A stretch of DNA of 64,000 nucleotides from the NCBI RefSeq assembly GCF_003865405.1, contig NZ_RQVQ01000010.1, positions 36,801 to 100,800 of the forward strand. Direction: 5' to 3'. The translations under genes and the position numbers were made by a program. This document shows positions 29,065 to 37,508 of the stretch, one piece after another. The notes beneath the pieces were generated by a model. The model was not told the DNA's origin and did no database searches. It worked only from the letters and a program-made list of their open reading frames with translations. The DNA is from Paenimyroides tangerinum. Its GTDB lineage: Bacteria; Bacteroidota; Bacteroidia; Flavobacteriales; Flavobacteriaceae. How positions within the stretch are numbered: position 1 is the stretch's first letter; every line of letters begins with the position of its first letter.

Positions 29065-31052
29065 TGGAAGAACAACTAACTGAATTAATATTAAATCCAA
29101 TAGATTCAATTGTTGAAAATAGTTATTTTCAAATTCTACTTACAGATTCTAGTTCTGAAATAAGAACGGTTCACGATTTTTATTTCGTAAAAAGTAGAAT
29201 GAAGCCTAATCATGTTGCTATTAGCGATAGGGTTGAGCTTACTATGGCTAATTTATCACGAGCAATCAATTTGGATTTACCTCTTGTTTTTAAATCCGAG
29301 GTTCTTCAAGATTCAAGAGTAAAGATTGCAATATTAGATCCTAAATTGGTCATTTCGGACGTAATTTCGTTTAACCCAATTACTAAGTTGCCAATTTTTG
29401 AAAGCGAAATTATTGCTGTTCCATTTGAAATATTTGAGATTAAATCAGTTGCTTTTTTGGCATCGGATTTTGTTGCCTGTTCACAAGTAAAAGTTAGGGT
29501 ACAAACAACCCTAGTAATGACTTCATATTGTAGAGGTTTATTATGTAATGCTGTTAATAGTTCTACTATTGAATTCACCGCAATAAGAGGCGTTCAGATC
29601 ATATTTAAAGCAGTTAGAAATAACTTATCTAGATTACGAAATATAAATATCCCACCTTTATTAAACGAGCCTCAAATATCTGTTTTTAATTCTCCTTTTG
29701 GGGCAACGGCTACTGCAACTATTGCGAATTTTGGTGGGCTAAACCTTCAATTTTCTTTAGACAATACTAATTGGCAAGCCTCAAATGTTTTCAGCGGTTT
29801 AGATATTGGTAATTACACTTTGTATGTAAAAGACCATTTAGGTTGCTCGAAAAGTAAAACGTTTTCTGTTTTAGAAAATAGCTACGGGGCAAAACCTTAT
29901 GTTTTTATATCAAAGGAAAACTCATTTAGATTTAAAGAACCTAGCGGTAATTATTTAAACGATGAAAACCAATTTTTTAACCAAAGCACAAATGCTATTA
30001 ATTATTGTTTTGAACAAAGATTTTTAAATACAGATGTTGTTACAACACAGTTTAAATCAAACTTTCAAGGAGTTGAAGTTTTTGTTATGGATTTGGAAAC
30101 AAATTCTATAACGCAATTAGCTGTTACAAAAAAAACAAATAACATTGGGTTAAAACAGAAGATGTCAGGTGTTAAGAAATATAAAATAACAAATTTTCAA
30201 TTCGGAATTTACTTTGAATCGGGGAGTATTTTAAATTATGATACAAATACACCTGAACAAAACTACGCGCTGAACGGCTCTCTTCCAATTTGGGCTAAAC
30301 TCGGAAACTTTATCAATATTGATGGAGCATTTTATCAAATAAATTCGATTGGTTTTGATGAGAATGTAAATGCTGAGGTTTTGATTTTTGACGGATTTAT
30401 GATTGAATTTACTGAAGAGGTAATTGCCTCAAGTGTATATAATCTTCAAGAATATGAAGTTTACGAATTTGATTTAGATTTTAGTTATTACCCAAATGCA
30501 AAAGTTCAAATTGAAATTAAAAATTCAGATCCTAATTTTGGTAATTACAATTGGATTTCAGAGAGTATTACTTCTCAGGAAGATTTAGATAATCATATTG
30601 AAATTCGTTATTATAATTCAACCAATACAAATGTGATTTATTCAACTGAAATCCAACATTTATTAAGAATCCCTTACAATAAGACTAAGGCAGTGGATTC
30701 TGATTCAAGTGAAAACTACAATACCGATACAAATACGTATTTGTTAGACTCAAAAGTTTATGAAATAACGGAGTTTGATTTAATGCCTTTACCGCTTGAG
30801 CTTTGGCGTAAAGTGAAAATTGCACTTTCGGTTGATACTATTTTTATTGATGGGGTAGGTTATTCGAAAAATGCAGAATTTACTAAAGAAACTTTAGGAA
30901 GCACTAATTTATATAAGGTAACAGCTCAATTAATTAAGAATGGATTTATATTCAATTCAAGTATGAACTCAAATGAAATTATAATCGAAAACCCAGTAAC
31001 AAACATACCTGGTTTAATTGAAAATAACTCAGATGGATTTATTCAATATTAG
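29064..31052 (+). CDS. Phage tail-tip protein with a SprB-repeat-like domain
   Basis: A 662-residue structural protein. Residues about 205-270 contain FSLDNTNWQASNVFSGLDIG and then YTLYVKDHLGC, the pattern of the SprB repeat seen in flavobacterial gliding adhesins. The remainder is beta-rich and contains no enzyme motif. It follows the baseplate-like gene on an ATAATGG overlap and precedes fibre genes, so a receptor-facing role is plausible. Confidence 0.6.
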   Translation: MEEQLTELILNPIDSIVENSYFQILLTDSSSEIRTVHDFYFVKSRMKPNHVAISDRVELTMANLSRAINLDLPLVFKSEVLQDSRVKIAILDPKLVISDVISFNPITKLPIFESEIIAVPFEIFEIKSVAFLASDFVACSQVKVRVQTTLVMTSYCRGLLCNAVNSSTIEFTAIRGVQIIFKAVRNNLSRLRNINIPPLLNEPQISVFNSPFGATATATIANFGGLNLQFSLDNTNWQASNVFSGLDIGNYTLYVKDHLGCSKSKTFSVLENSYGAKPYVFISKENSFRFKEPSGNYLNDENQFFNQSTNAINYCFEQRFLNTDVVTTQFKSNFQGVEVFVMDLETNSITQLAVTKKTNNIGLKQKMSGVKKYKITNFQFGIYFESGSILNYDTNTPEQNYALNGSLPIWAKLGNFINIDGAFYQINSIGFDENVNAEVLIFDGFMIEFTEEVIASSVYNLQEYEVYEFDLDFSYYPNAKVQIEIKNSDPNFGNYNWISESITSQEDLDNHIEIRYYNSTNTNVIYSTEIQHLLRIPYNKTKAVDSDSSENYNTDTNTYLLDSKVYEITEFDLMPLPLELWRKVKIALSVDTIFIDGVGYSKNAEFTKETLGSTNLYKVTAQLIKNGFIFNSSMNSNEIIIENPVTNIPGLIENNSDGFIQY

Positions 31053-31053
31053 T

Positions 31054-31113
31054 GGTCAATAACTCAAAGACCCTTTTCTTTAATTACGAAAGAGATTTAA
31101 TGATATTAGATTA
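31054..31113 (+). promoter_or_regulatory. Late promoter element copy 5 (fibre operon)
   Basis: GGTCAATAACT at 31054 and TTAGATT at 31106, 52 bases apart. It begins immediately after the stop codon at 31052. The next gene starts 21 bases after the TTAG. Confidence 0.75.
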
Positions 31114-31126
31114 AATCTCTTTTTTT

Positions 31127-31915
31127 ATGTCATTAATCGATACGCTTATAAAAAAGGTTGAAGAGCTTACAAAGGCGGTAAATTCAATTCGATCATCATC
31201 CAAAAAAATACACGAGCTCCCTGATTTATCAGGTGAGGACGTTTACGTTGCGGCGAGTAATGGTAATGAAACGGGAAAAGTTTTGTTACAAACACAAAAT
31301 TTAATTCCGCCGCCAACAATTTCTAATTCTTGGAAAGATATTGAGCTTTTACCATCTTCCAATTTAATTTTTAATAGAGATAATACATCAATTAATCTTA
31401 TTACAAACAGAAATTCTTGGGGTGTAACGATTCCTAATATAAAAGGATTTGGCAGGAGCGAACCAACTGATGGATTAAATGGATTTTTGCGTAACGGTAG
31501 CTCTGAGTTGATAGTTATAAAGCATAATTTATTAAGTATCCCAGGGATAACAATTCCTTTTTTCCTATCCAGCGGTTCCGATTATAGTATTAAGCCTAAT
31601 GAGATTTTAAGTTTTAAATATTCATCGCTTAGAAATAGATGTGAAATAAGCGTTTATGATTTTAGTGCAATCACACCTTTAACTCCAAAATCCGAAGTAT
31701 TCAGAATTTCTCAGGAACATTTAGATTCAGAAAATGTTGTTTTTGAATTAGAAAGTACCCCATCTGAAAACGAGTTTCTATTTGTGTTTTGTAACGGTCA
31801 GCTTTTGAATAACGCTGGAATTTCAGTCGTTGAAAATATTCTGATTATCGACAAAAAGACAATCGAATATGAGTTTAGGGTAGGGATGAAAATCACGGTA
31901 AACTATAAACATTGA
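31127..31915 (+). CDS. Putative tail fibre-associated protein
   Basis: 262 residues: a short N-terminal coiled coil (LIKKVEELTKAVNSI), a middle region and a C-terminal beta-rich domain (FVFCNGQLLNNAGISV), the kind of module found in fibre tips and their adaptors. First gene after late promoter copy 5. No sequence-specific assignment is possible. Confidence 0.5.
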   Translation: MSLIDTLIKKVEELTKAVNSIRSSSKKIHELPDLSGEDVYVAASNGNETGKVLLQTQNLIPPPTISNSWKDIELLPSSNLIFNRDNTSINLITNRNSWGVTIPNIKGFGRSEPTDGLNGFLRNGSSELIVIKHNLLSIPGITIPFFLSSGSDYSIKPNEILSFKYSSLRNRCEISVYDFSAITPLTPKSEVFRISQEHLDSENVVFELESTPSENEFLFVFCNGQLLNNAGISVVENILIIDKKTIEYEFRVGMKITVNYKH

Positions 31916-31919
31916 TTCC

Positions 31920-32642
31920 ATGGGAAATGAAACAAGTAAAATCTCACAAGAACAAATCGATGGTAATATAGTTAATTCTGTTTCTGGGCCTTCAGTAAAT
32001 CAAACAGACCCAAAGAATCCAACGATTCCAGAAATTCCTTCTGTTGTAGATGTCGCTAACAAAGCAAACAAAAACGGAAGTAATACAGAAGGTGGTGCTT
32101 GGTTCATAGATTCTTTAATGTCGGATTTATTGGCTCGAAATAATCGTATCCTGAGAGTTCTTACATCAAGAGATACTATTGAGTACGGAAATGAGGATTT
32201 GATTCGTCATCTGTTTGTTTTGAATGAAGATGCGAACAATCTGATGATTCGATTGAAAAATGGTGATGTCGGTTATATCTGGAATACACTGAACTTGAAT
32301 CCGTCTGATTTTCTGAGCAAAGAAGGTGGGACTGTAGAAGGTGTTTTGAATTATCAAGCTGATTTTTCTGGAAACTACAACGATAGAAGTTTAGTTGACA
32401 AAGCTTATGTGGATTCAAAGTCAGGTAAAGAAACGGTAATCATTGGCGATGATACAAGTACTTATTTTGAGATTCCGCACCAACTTAATTCAATTGATGT
32501 ATTGATTCGTGTAACACGACTCAGCGATGGAATTACAGTCCATTGCGCATCCAAACCAACCGACGAAAACACAATTGTTATTTCACTTAAAGAGCCACCG
32601 CAAAAAGACGATTATCAGGTGGATATTTTCAAAATTTTATAA
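31920..32642 (+). CDS. Putative tail fibre protein
   Basis: 240 residues. The segment GGTVEGVLNYQADFSGNYND and then DKAYVDSKSG is typical of fibre shaft regions, and the C-terminal beta domain ends in QVDIFKIL. Four bases after the preceding gene, and the same layout as the longer fibre downstream. Confidence 0.6.
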   Translation: MGNETSKISQEQIDGNIVNSVSGPSVNQTDPKNPTIPEIPSVVDVANKANKNGSNTEGGAWFIDSLMSDLLARNNRILRVLTSRDTIEYGNEDLIRHLFVLNEDANNLMIRLKNGDVGYIWNTLNLNPSDFLSKEGGTVEGVLNYQADFSGNYNDRSLVDKAYVDSKSGKETVIIGDDTSTYFEIPHQLNSIDVLIRVTRLSDGITVHCASKPTDENTIVISLKEPPQKDDYQVDIFKIL

Positions 32643-32662
32643 TCAATTTAAAACAATAAATT

Positions 32663-34912
32663 ATGCCAGAAGAAATTCTAAAACCGATACACTATGTAAA
32701 TGGCGACCTCGAAGTTTCGGGTTCGGCAAAAATCAAGGAAGTTAAAAATGGTACTGGTTCTATCGTGACATACGACGAAACTACAAAAGAACTTAAAAAG
32801 CGAACAGGTACTCAGATTATTGAGGACTTAAATCTTGCGGCTGCATTTGAGGTTGTACCCGAAACTATTTCGAAGACATCGACCAATTTAACAACAGAAA
32901 ACGGTCACACTCACGAACTAGCACAGGATGTTAAGAATGATATAGCTAAAGGTGTTACAGCACATGGTTATGGAAATCATGCTCAGGCGGGTTATTTAAA
33001 AACTGAGACCGACCCAGTATATGTTGCTTCGATTACTAAACAGATGATGACTAAAGGTATCATTCTTGAAAATGCAGATTTGAATACTTATAATGAAACA
33101 GGTATCTATACTCAAGGTGCAAATTCAATAGTTACTACTTTTTTAAATTGTCCTACAAACAAAGCGTTACAACTTGAAGTTACATCTTCAGCAGGAATGG
33201 TTTACCAAAGAATTACAGACCATGTTAATAATAAAATATATAATAGAAATTATGCGGGTAGCCAATGGTTTCCTTGGAAAACCGTAGCGTTAACATCTGA
33301 TATTCCTTTAGCTCAAGTATTGAGTTTAGGTCCTGAACCTGGTCAACTTAATCTATCAGGTGGTGGCGGAAGTGTTCAAATGAATAATTTAAAGAATTCA
33401 TCTATAGATTTATTGTTGGGTAATATTTATGGTAAATTAGGTTCTTTTTCAGACGCATTACCAATTGGAGTACTAAATGGTTTTCATACTGTTGAAAATG
33501 CCTTTATTGACGGTATTGTATTTGGTCATAATGGTGGTACAAAACAAAAAAGAGCTATTTATGTTAGACATGGTCAAGCAGAAGTTTTAAGATATGCTAC
33601 TAAAAATACTGAAACGGCTGAATGGATTCACAGAATAATTGCAGATAGAGAATGGGTTCAAGCTAACTATCTTCCAGCCTCACAAACGTACACTAAAAAT
33701 CAAGTCAACGATTTATTAGCCCCAAAGCTTGATATTGAAGATTTGGATGGTTTCGTAAACAATGTAACTTACAACGCTGCTAACCATAAAATTACCTTTT
33801 TCAAGCAAAATTCGCCAAATATTGAGGTTGACTTACCAATTGAAAGCTTAATTAAGAACGTTGTTTTAAGCGGTAATAATCTTGTTTTTACGTTTGAAAA
33901 TAACACAACAGTTTCAGTTCCATTGAACACTCTTTTAGTTGGCGTTGTTAAAGAGGTAAATGGAAAAGTTCCAAACAGTCAAGGGGTAATTACTCTTGAA
34001 ATATCTGATATTCCAAGTTTATCAAGTGCTTTGGATGGTAAATCAAATATTCGTTTATCAAATGTAGTTTCTGATTTAAGTGTAGCAGAAAAATTAGCCG
34101 TTAGAAATAAAATTGGTGCTGGAACAGTTAACTCGGTTTCAATTTCATTACCAGATGGTTTTACGACTGGAGTATCTACAATTACTGATTCGGGAACTTT
34201 TAATATAACATTCGTACAAGGTTATAGTTTGCCAACTATAGAAAGCCAAAATGAATGGGATTCGGTTGTTGATGAGGCAGTAAGATTAAGCGGTGACCAA
34301 GAAATCGGAGGAGAAAAAATAGCTTTAGATAAGTGGACGTTCGTTAAACAAGTGGTTATTCCTGAAGGTGTAGAAAATAACGATGCTGTAAATGTAAGAC
34401 AATTAGGAACTAAAGCTAATCGAAGTTTAGATAACATTCCGTCTAATTTAACTACTCTAGAAACTAATGTAATTAAACAGAAATTAAAGATTGACAACCT
34501 GCAGAATACAGGTAACACTTATCCGCTGATAATGTCTTCTGAGTTTACCGAGATTTTGACATTGATTCCTGAAGTTACAGTTGAAAATGCTGTTGCTTAT
34601 GTGCGTAATAGAAATTTAATTGTTTCAATTACGTTAAAGAATGCAACTATTGCGAATACAGATGTTGTTAGTGTAAATTCGATTGTTAAGCTCTTCAGTT
34701 TACCACCGGAAATTATTGATATTCTTCAAGCAGAAATTACAGCAATTGTTCCACAAGTTAAGTTGACATCTACAGATGTTTACTCGACGGCTACAAATAA
34801 AATGTTTTTGGATTTCGAAGACAAATCAATCAAACAGCCGTTTAGATTAACATTAAGAAGTAGCTCATCTACTATATTTTACGCTGAGTTTGAATGCTTG
34901 GATATGGTGTAG
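32663..34912 (+). CDS. Tail fibre / receptor-binding protein
   Basis: A 749-residue fibre. It has an N-terminal attachment-type segment (HYVNGDLEVSGSAKIKEV), Ala/Gly-poor beta-rich shaft repeats, GGGGSVQMNN-type loops, the fibre-repeat signature IGGEKIALDKWTF with NNDAVNVRQLG (about 550-585), and a C-terminal beta domain. Last gene of the fibre operon; an attenuator-like hairpin pair follows its stop codon. Confidence 0.75.
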   Translation: MPEEILKPIHYVNGDLEVSGSAKIKEVKNGTGSIVTYDETTKELKKRTGTQIIEDLNLAAAFEVVPETISKTSTNLTTENGHTHELAQDVKNDIAKGVTAHGYGNHAQAGYLKTETDPVYVASITKQMMTKGIILENADLNTYNETGIYTQGANSIVTTFLNCPTNKALQLEVTSSAGMVYQRITDHVNNKIYNRNYAGSQWFPWKTVALTSDIPLAQVLSLGPEPGQLNLSGGGGSVQMNNLKNSSIDLLLGNIYGKLGSFSDALPIGVLNGFHTVENAFIDGIVFGHNGGTKQKRAIYVRHGQAEVLRYATKNTETAEWIHRIIADREWVQANYLPASQTYTKNQVNDLLAPKLDIEDLDGFVNNVTYNAANHKITFFKQNSPNIEVDLPIESLIKNVVLSGNNLVFTFENNTTVSVPLNTLLVGVVKEVNGKVPNSQGVITLEISDIPSLSSALDGKSNIRLSNVVSDLSVAEKLAVRNKIGAGTVNSVSISLPDGFTTGVSTITDSGTFNITFVQGYSLPTIESQNEWDSVVDEAVRLSGDQEIGGEKIALDKWTFVKQVVIPEGVENNDAVNVRQLGTKANRSLDNIPSNLTTLETNVIKQKLKIDNLQNTGNTYPLIMSSEFTEILTLIPEVTVENAVAYVRNRNLIVSITLKNATIANTDVVSVNSIVKLFSLPPEIIDILQAEITAIVPQVKLTSTDVYSTATNKMFLDFEDKSIKQPFRLTLRSSSSTIFYAEFECLDMV

Positions 34913-34965
34913 AAACTTCGTGGAGGATGAAGTATAAAAAGTCCTCCAGAATTTAAAAAAGTTTC
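34912..34965 (+). promoter_or_regulatory. Nested hairpin after the fibre gene (switch arm 1)
   Basis: The outer stem GAAACTT / AAGTTTC (34912-34918 with 34959-34965) encloses the inner stem TGGAGGA / TCCTCCA (34921-34927 with 34942-34948). The 34941-34950 arm GTCCTCCAGA is also the exact complement of 34998-35007, inside the downstream terminator. Confidence 0.6.
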
Positions 34966-34987
34966 TCACGCTATTTTTAAACACAAG

Positions 34988-35035
34988 CCCGCAAGCCTCT
35001 GGAGGACATAAGTCTTCTGGGGTTTGCGGGTTTTC
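34988..35035 (+). terminator. Long hairpin terminator with an alternative pairing partner (switch arm 2)
   Basis: Arms CCCGCAAGCCTCTGGAGGAC and GTCTTCTGGGGTTTGCGGG with loop ATAA, followed by TTTT. Its left arm can pair with the preceding hairpin instead, so the two structures exclude each other. It stands before the modification module. Confidence 0.7.
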
Positions 35036-35036
35036 T

Positions 35037-35219
35037 ATGTTTTTAAGCGTGAGAATAACAAAGATAAACTTAATAAAACAGAATTACAAAGTGGCAAAGC
35101 AATTTAGTTATAAACCACAATACGGAGTTATTGTGATTTGTGAAACAGAGGAGGAACAAATAAAAGTATTTGAAGAATTAAAAGAAAAAGGATTTAAATT
35201 AAGAATAGTAACAACATGA
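35037..35219 (+). CDS. Small conserved-looking protein of the modification module
   Basis: 60 residues. It starts 2 bases past the terminator T tract and overlaps the ABC ATPase start by the sequence ATGA. The core YGVIVICETEEEQIKVFEELKEKG is a compact beta-alpha unit. No assigned function; its tight coupling to the ATPase suggests a partner subunit. A GTG at 35049 is an alternative start. Confidence 0.6.
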   Translation: MFLSVRITKINLIKQNYKVAKQFSYKPQYGVIVICETEEEQIKVFEELKEKGFKLRIVTT

Positions 35220-35911
35220 TAATCAAAATAAATAATAGTACAAAAGACTTTGAAAGTTACAGAGCACAACGCGTAAAATCATTGTTTAACGCCGAGGACG
35301 GTAGTAGTTTTAAACTAGAAGCAAATATAGATATTGACAATCTAGATTGGAATTTAGGACTTATAGTTGGAACCTCAGGCTCAGGAAAAACGTCAATAGG
35401 TAAGCAAATCTTCGGGGAGAATAGAATTTACGACCTATATAAGAATTGGGATTTTGATAAACCCATTGTTGATTGTATTGCACCAAACGGAGATTTCAAC
35501 GAAGTAACCGGGGCGTTGGCTTCTGTTGGTTTGGGCGATGTTCCAAGTTGGCTTAGACCTTTTCACGCTTTATCTAACGGGCAGCAATTTCGAGCGGGAT
35601 TAGCACGTTTGGTTACTGAGGCTCCAGGCGAGGTTGTAGTGGATGAGTTTACCTCTGTAGTTGATAGACAGATTGCTAAAATTGGGGCGTTAGCTTTTGC
35701 TAAAGCCTGGAGAAAAAACAAAGGAAAGAAAGCAGTTTTACTGAGCTGTCATTACGATGTTGCTGAGTGGTTGCAACCCGATTGGATTTATAATGTGAAT
35801 ACCGGTGAATTAAAAAAAAAACGGAAATCGGATCTAGACCAAAAATCAAACTTGACATTTGGAAGGTCAGTGGAAGTTACTGGAAACTATTTAAAGAGCA
35901 TTATTATTTAG
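35216..35911 (+). CDS. ABC-type ATPase domain protein (COG2401-like), zero-frame product
   Basis: 231 residues with Walker A GTSGSGKTS (about 56-64), signature-like LSNGQQFRAG (about 119-128), Walker B VVVDEFTS (about 142-149) and the switch histidine in LSCHYDV. There are no membrane segments. The domain ends about residue 200 at GELKKK, exactly where the A10 run lies. The last 30 residues have no ABC character, and the -1 frame continues with a GNAT domain. Soluble ABC ATPase-acetyltransferase fusions of this kind are known (COG2401). Confidence 0.8.
   Translation: MIIKINNSTKDFESYRAQRVKSLFNAEDGSSFKLEANIDIDNLDWNLGLIVGTSGSGKTSIGKQIFGENRIYDLYKNWDFDKPIVDCIAPNGDFNEVTGALASVGLGDVPSWLRPFHALSNGQQFRAGLARLVTEAPGEVVVDEFTSVVDRQIAKIGALAFAKAWRKNKGKKAVLLSCHYDVAEWLQPDWIYNVNTGELKKKRKSDLDQKSNLTFGRSVEVTGNYLKSIII
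35812..35821 (+). promoter_or_regulatory. Candidate -1 frameshift site (A10 run)
   Basis: Ten consecutive A follow TTA in the ATPase frame (TTA AAA AAA AAA). A slip of one base back gives AAA ACG and an uninterrupted 375-residue ATPase-GNAT fusion ending at 36342. It contains the classical A AAA AAA slippery heptamer. A natural frameshift, phase variation or a sequencing error are all possible. Confidence 0.6.
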
Positions 35912-36342
35912 ATTTACCCCATCCACCCGCAGCCGAATACTTTGTAGGAACGATAAACGGGGAACTGGTTTGTCACGTTGCAGTTTGTCCAATGTTTACG
36001 GCTAAAGCATATCGCGCAACTCGATTAGTTACAATGCCTGAATGGCAAGGTGCAGGAGTTGGAACTCGATTTTTAAATGAAATCATGCAATACCATTTAG
36101 AGGGAAACGGAAGGAAAGGGCAAAAATTCCCGACGTTTTTTCACACCTCACATCCACAATTAGCAGGTTATTTACGATTTAGTGATAAGTGGATTCAAAC
36201 AAACGCAATACTTTTTGGTGCGAATAAATCAAGAAGTAACGCGAGTATAACTAAAACCGGAAAAGGAACAATTTCAGGCTGCGGTTATGGCGGTCACTTT
36301 CGAGCCGTCCAAAGTTTTAAATATTTAGGAAATGAAAAATGA
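35821..36342 (+). CDS. GNAT acyltransferase domain, -1 frame continuation of the ATPase
   Basis: The frame is open from just after the A10 run and has no good start before the ATG at 35992, which is already inside the domain. The GNAT-type acyl-CoA site is MPEWQGAGVGTRFLNEIM (about residues 71-88 of this frame). The C-terminal part, CGYGGHFRAVQSFKYLG, resembles phage acyltransferases of the Mom type. As an independent gene it would lack its N-terminal 57 residues. It overlaps the formyltransferase gene start by 11 bases. Confidence 0.7.
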   Translation, partial: TEIGSRPKIKLDIWKVSGSYWKLFKEHYYLDLPHPPAAEYFVGTINGELVCHVAVCPMFTAKAYRATRLVTMPEWQGAGVGTRFLNEIMQYHLEGNGRKGQKFPTFFHTSHPQLAGYLRFSDKWIQTNAILFGANKSRSNASITKTGKGTISGCGYGGHFRAVQSFKYLGNEK

Positions 36343-37003
36343 TAAGTTAAAAATATTCATAAGTGGTCAGAAGTATTTTGGTATGGAAGTACTTCGGCTT
36401 TGTTTACAATTAAATTTTATTGAGGTAGTTGGTATATGTTGCCCAATAGATGATAAATACATTGGAAAGTTGGCAAGTATAAACAAAATACCAATTATAC
36501 CTTCCGGAACATTAAATTATGATTCCATGCCAGAAGGAGTTGATTTAGGAATTACGGCGCACTCGTTTGATTACATCGGAAAGCGTTCAAGATATAAAGC
36601 TCGTTTAGGTTGGATTGGTTATCATCCGAGTCTACTTCCAAGACACCGAGGGAAATCCTCTATTGAGTGGGCAATCAGAATGCGAGATGCTATTACCGGA
36701 GGAACGGTTTTTTGGTTAAATGGAGGAATTGATCGTGGGGATATTGCCTCTCAAGAGTTTTGCTTTGTAAATCCGAAATTGTATGGATTAGAGCCCAAAA
36801 AAGCAGCCAAGCGATTATGGGAATCAGAACTTCAAAATATTGGATTACGTTTGTTTAAGAAAACGCTTAATGATATTAACCAAGGTGTTTTCATTCGTAA
36901 ACCACAAGAAAAAGAGTTTAGTACATTCGAACCTTCAACAGATGTAAAAGACGTCTTTAAGCCAGATTTATTGATGATTGAGCAGTTTTCTGTTTGTAAA
37001 TAA
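36332..37003 (+). CDS. Formyltransferase-family enzyme in the modification module
   Basis: 223 residues. The signature HPSLLPRHRGKSSIEWAI (about 110-127) holds the catalytic HxSLLPxxRG motif of N10-formyltetrahydrofolate-dependent transferases (Fmt, PurN and sugar N-formyltransferases). A GGTVFWLNGGIDRGDI segment follows. The C-terminal substrate domain of Fmt is missing, so the acceptor is not methionyl-tRNA. Position in an operon with an ABC-GNAT protein suggests a nucleotide or DNA-base substrate, as inference. Confidence 0.75.
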   Translation: MKNDKLKIFISGQKYFGMEVLRLCLQLNFIEVVGICCPIDDKYIGKLASINKIPIIPSGTLNYDSMPEGVDLGITAHSFDYIGKRSRYKARLGWIGYHPSLLPRHRGKSSIEWAIRMRDAITGGTVFWLNGGIDRGDIASQEFCFVNPKLYGLEPKKAAKRLWESELQNIGLRLFKKTLNDINQGVFIRKPQEKEFSTFEPSTDVKDVFKPDLLMIEQFSVCK

Positions 37004-37041
37004 TAAGTAAGTTATCAAACTGTAGTTTGTTTTTAGTCTGT

Positions 37042-37049
37042 TAAATTTG
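37042..37049 (+). promoter_or_regulatory. -7 box upstream of the 37116 gene
   Basis: TAAATTTG matches TAnnTTTG exactly. It touches the ATG at 37050, so transcription would start inside the longer reading frame, which supports the 37116 start. No TTG lies at the ideal distance. Confidence 0.5.
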
Positions 37050-37115
37050 ATGAAATTTACAGTATTGTTTAATTTTTTTTATAATTTTATTACAAAACAC
37101 CAAAAAAAACAATTT

Positions 37116-37460
37116 ATGATAATTAAAAACAGAAATTTAGAAGAGTTTGAATATCAGATGCTTCTTACAGTGGACAAACATATTTATTATGAAATAAATG
37201 TACACACGATAGACTATAAAGACATTTGTGGTATTGACAATTTTATTTTTTTTATAACTAAACGAAAACCTTTTGGTTATGAAATTACATCAAAATTTAT
37301 GGCGAATACAATAGATACCTTTTATGAAGTTTTAAAAGATATTAAGCTACATTGTAATGAAAAATTATGTGTCATTCCTAGTGCATCTTTTAATAATAAA
37401 AGTATTGAAGAATTATTCAAGCAGATAAAAATAGGACATTTTTTAAAAAACATTAACTAA
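37116..37460 (+). CDS. Hypothetical protein, probable phage cargo
   Basis: 114 residues from the ATG at 37116. A longer form from 37050 would begin right after a -7 box. Rich in Lys, Ile, Tyr and Phe, clearly more AT-biased than the structural genes, and closed by a terminator. No recognised domain. It lies between the modification module and the lysis operon and looks like an independently transcribed insert. Confidence 0.55.
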   Translation: MIIKNRNLEEFEYQMLLTVDKHIYYEINVHTIDYKDICGIDNFIFFITKRKPFGYEITSKFMANTIDTFYEVLKDIKLHCNEKLCVIPSASFNNKSIEELFKQIKIGHFLKNIN

Positions 37461-37479
37461 ATAAATTTTATTGTAGTAT

Positions 37480-37505
37480 AAGCCACCAATTCGGTGGCTT
37501 TTTTT
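37480..37505 (+). terminator. Terminator before the lysis operon
   Basis: AAGCCACC-aattc-GGTGGCTT followed by T residues, overlapping the approach to late promoter copy 6. Confidence 0.85.
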
Positions 37506-37508
37506 GTT

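Noticed and set aside
34861..35036. Diversity-generating retroelement after the fibre gene (hairpins near a fibre 3' end)
   Set aside because: No template repeat, no reverse transcriptase gene and no adenine-biased variable repeat were found in the window; the hairpins are better explained as terminator and attenuator.
37050..37115. Longer start of the 37.1 kb gene at 37050
   Set aside because: A perfect -7 box ends at 37049, so an mRNA from that promoter would begin after this ATG; 37116 is the likelier start.
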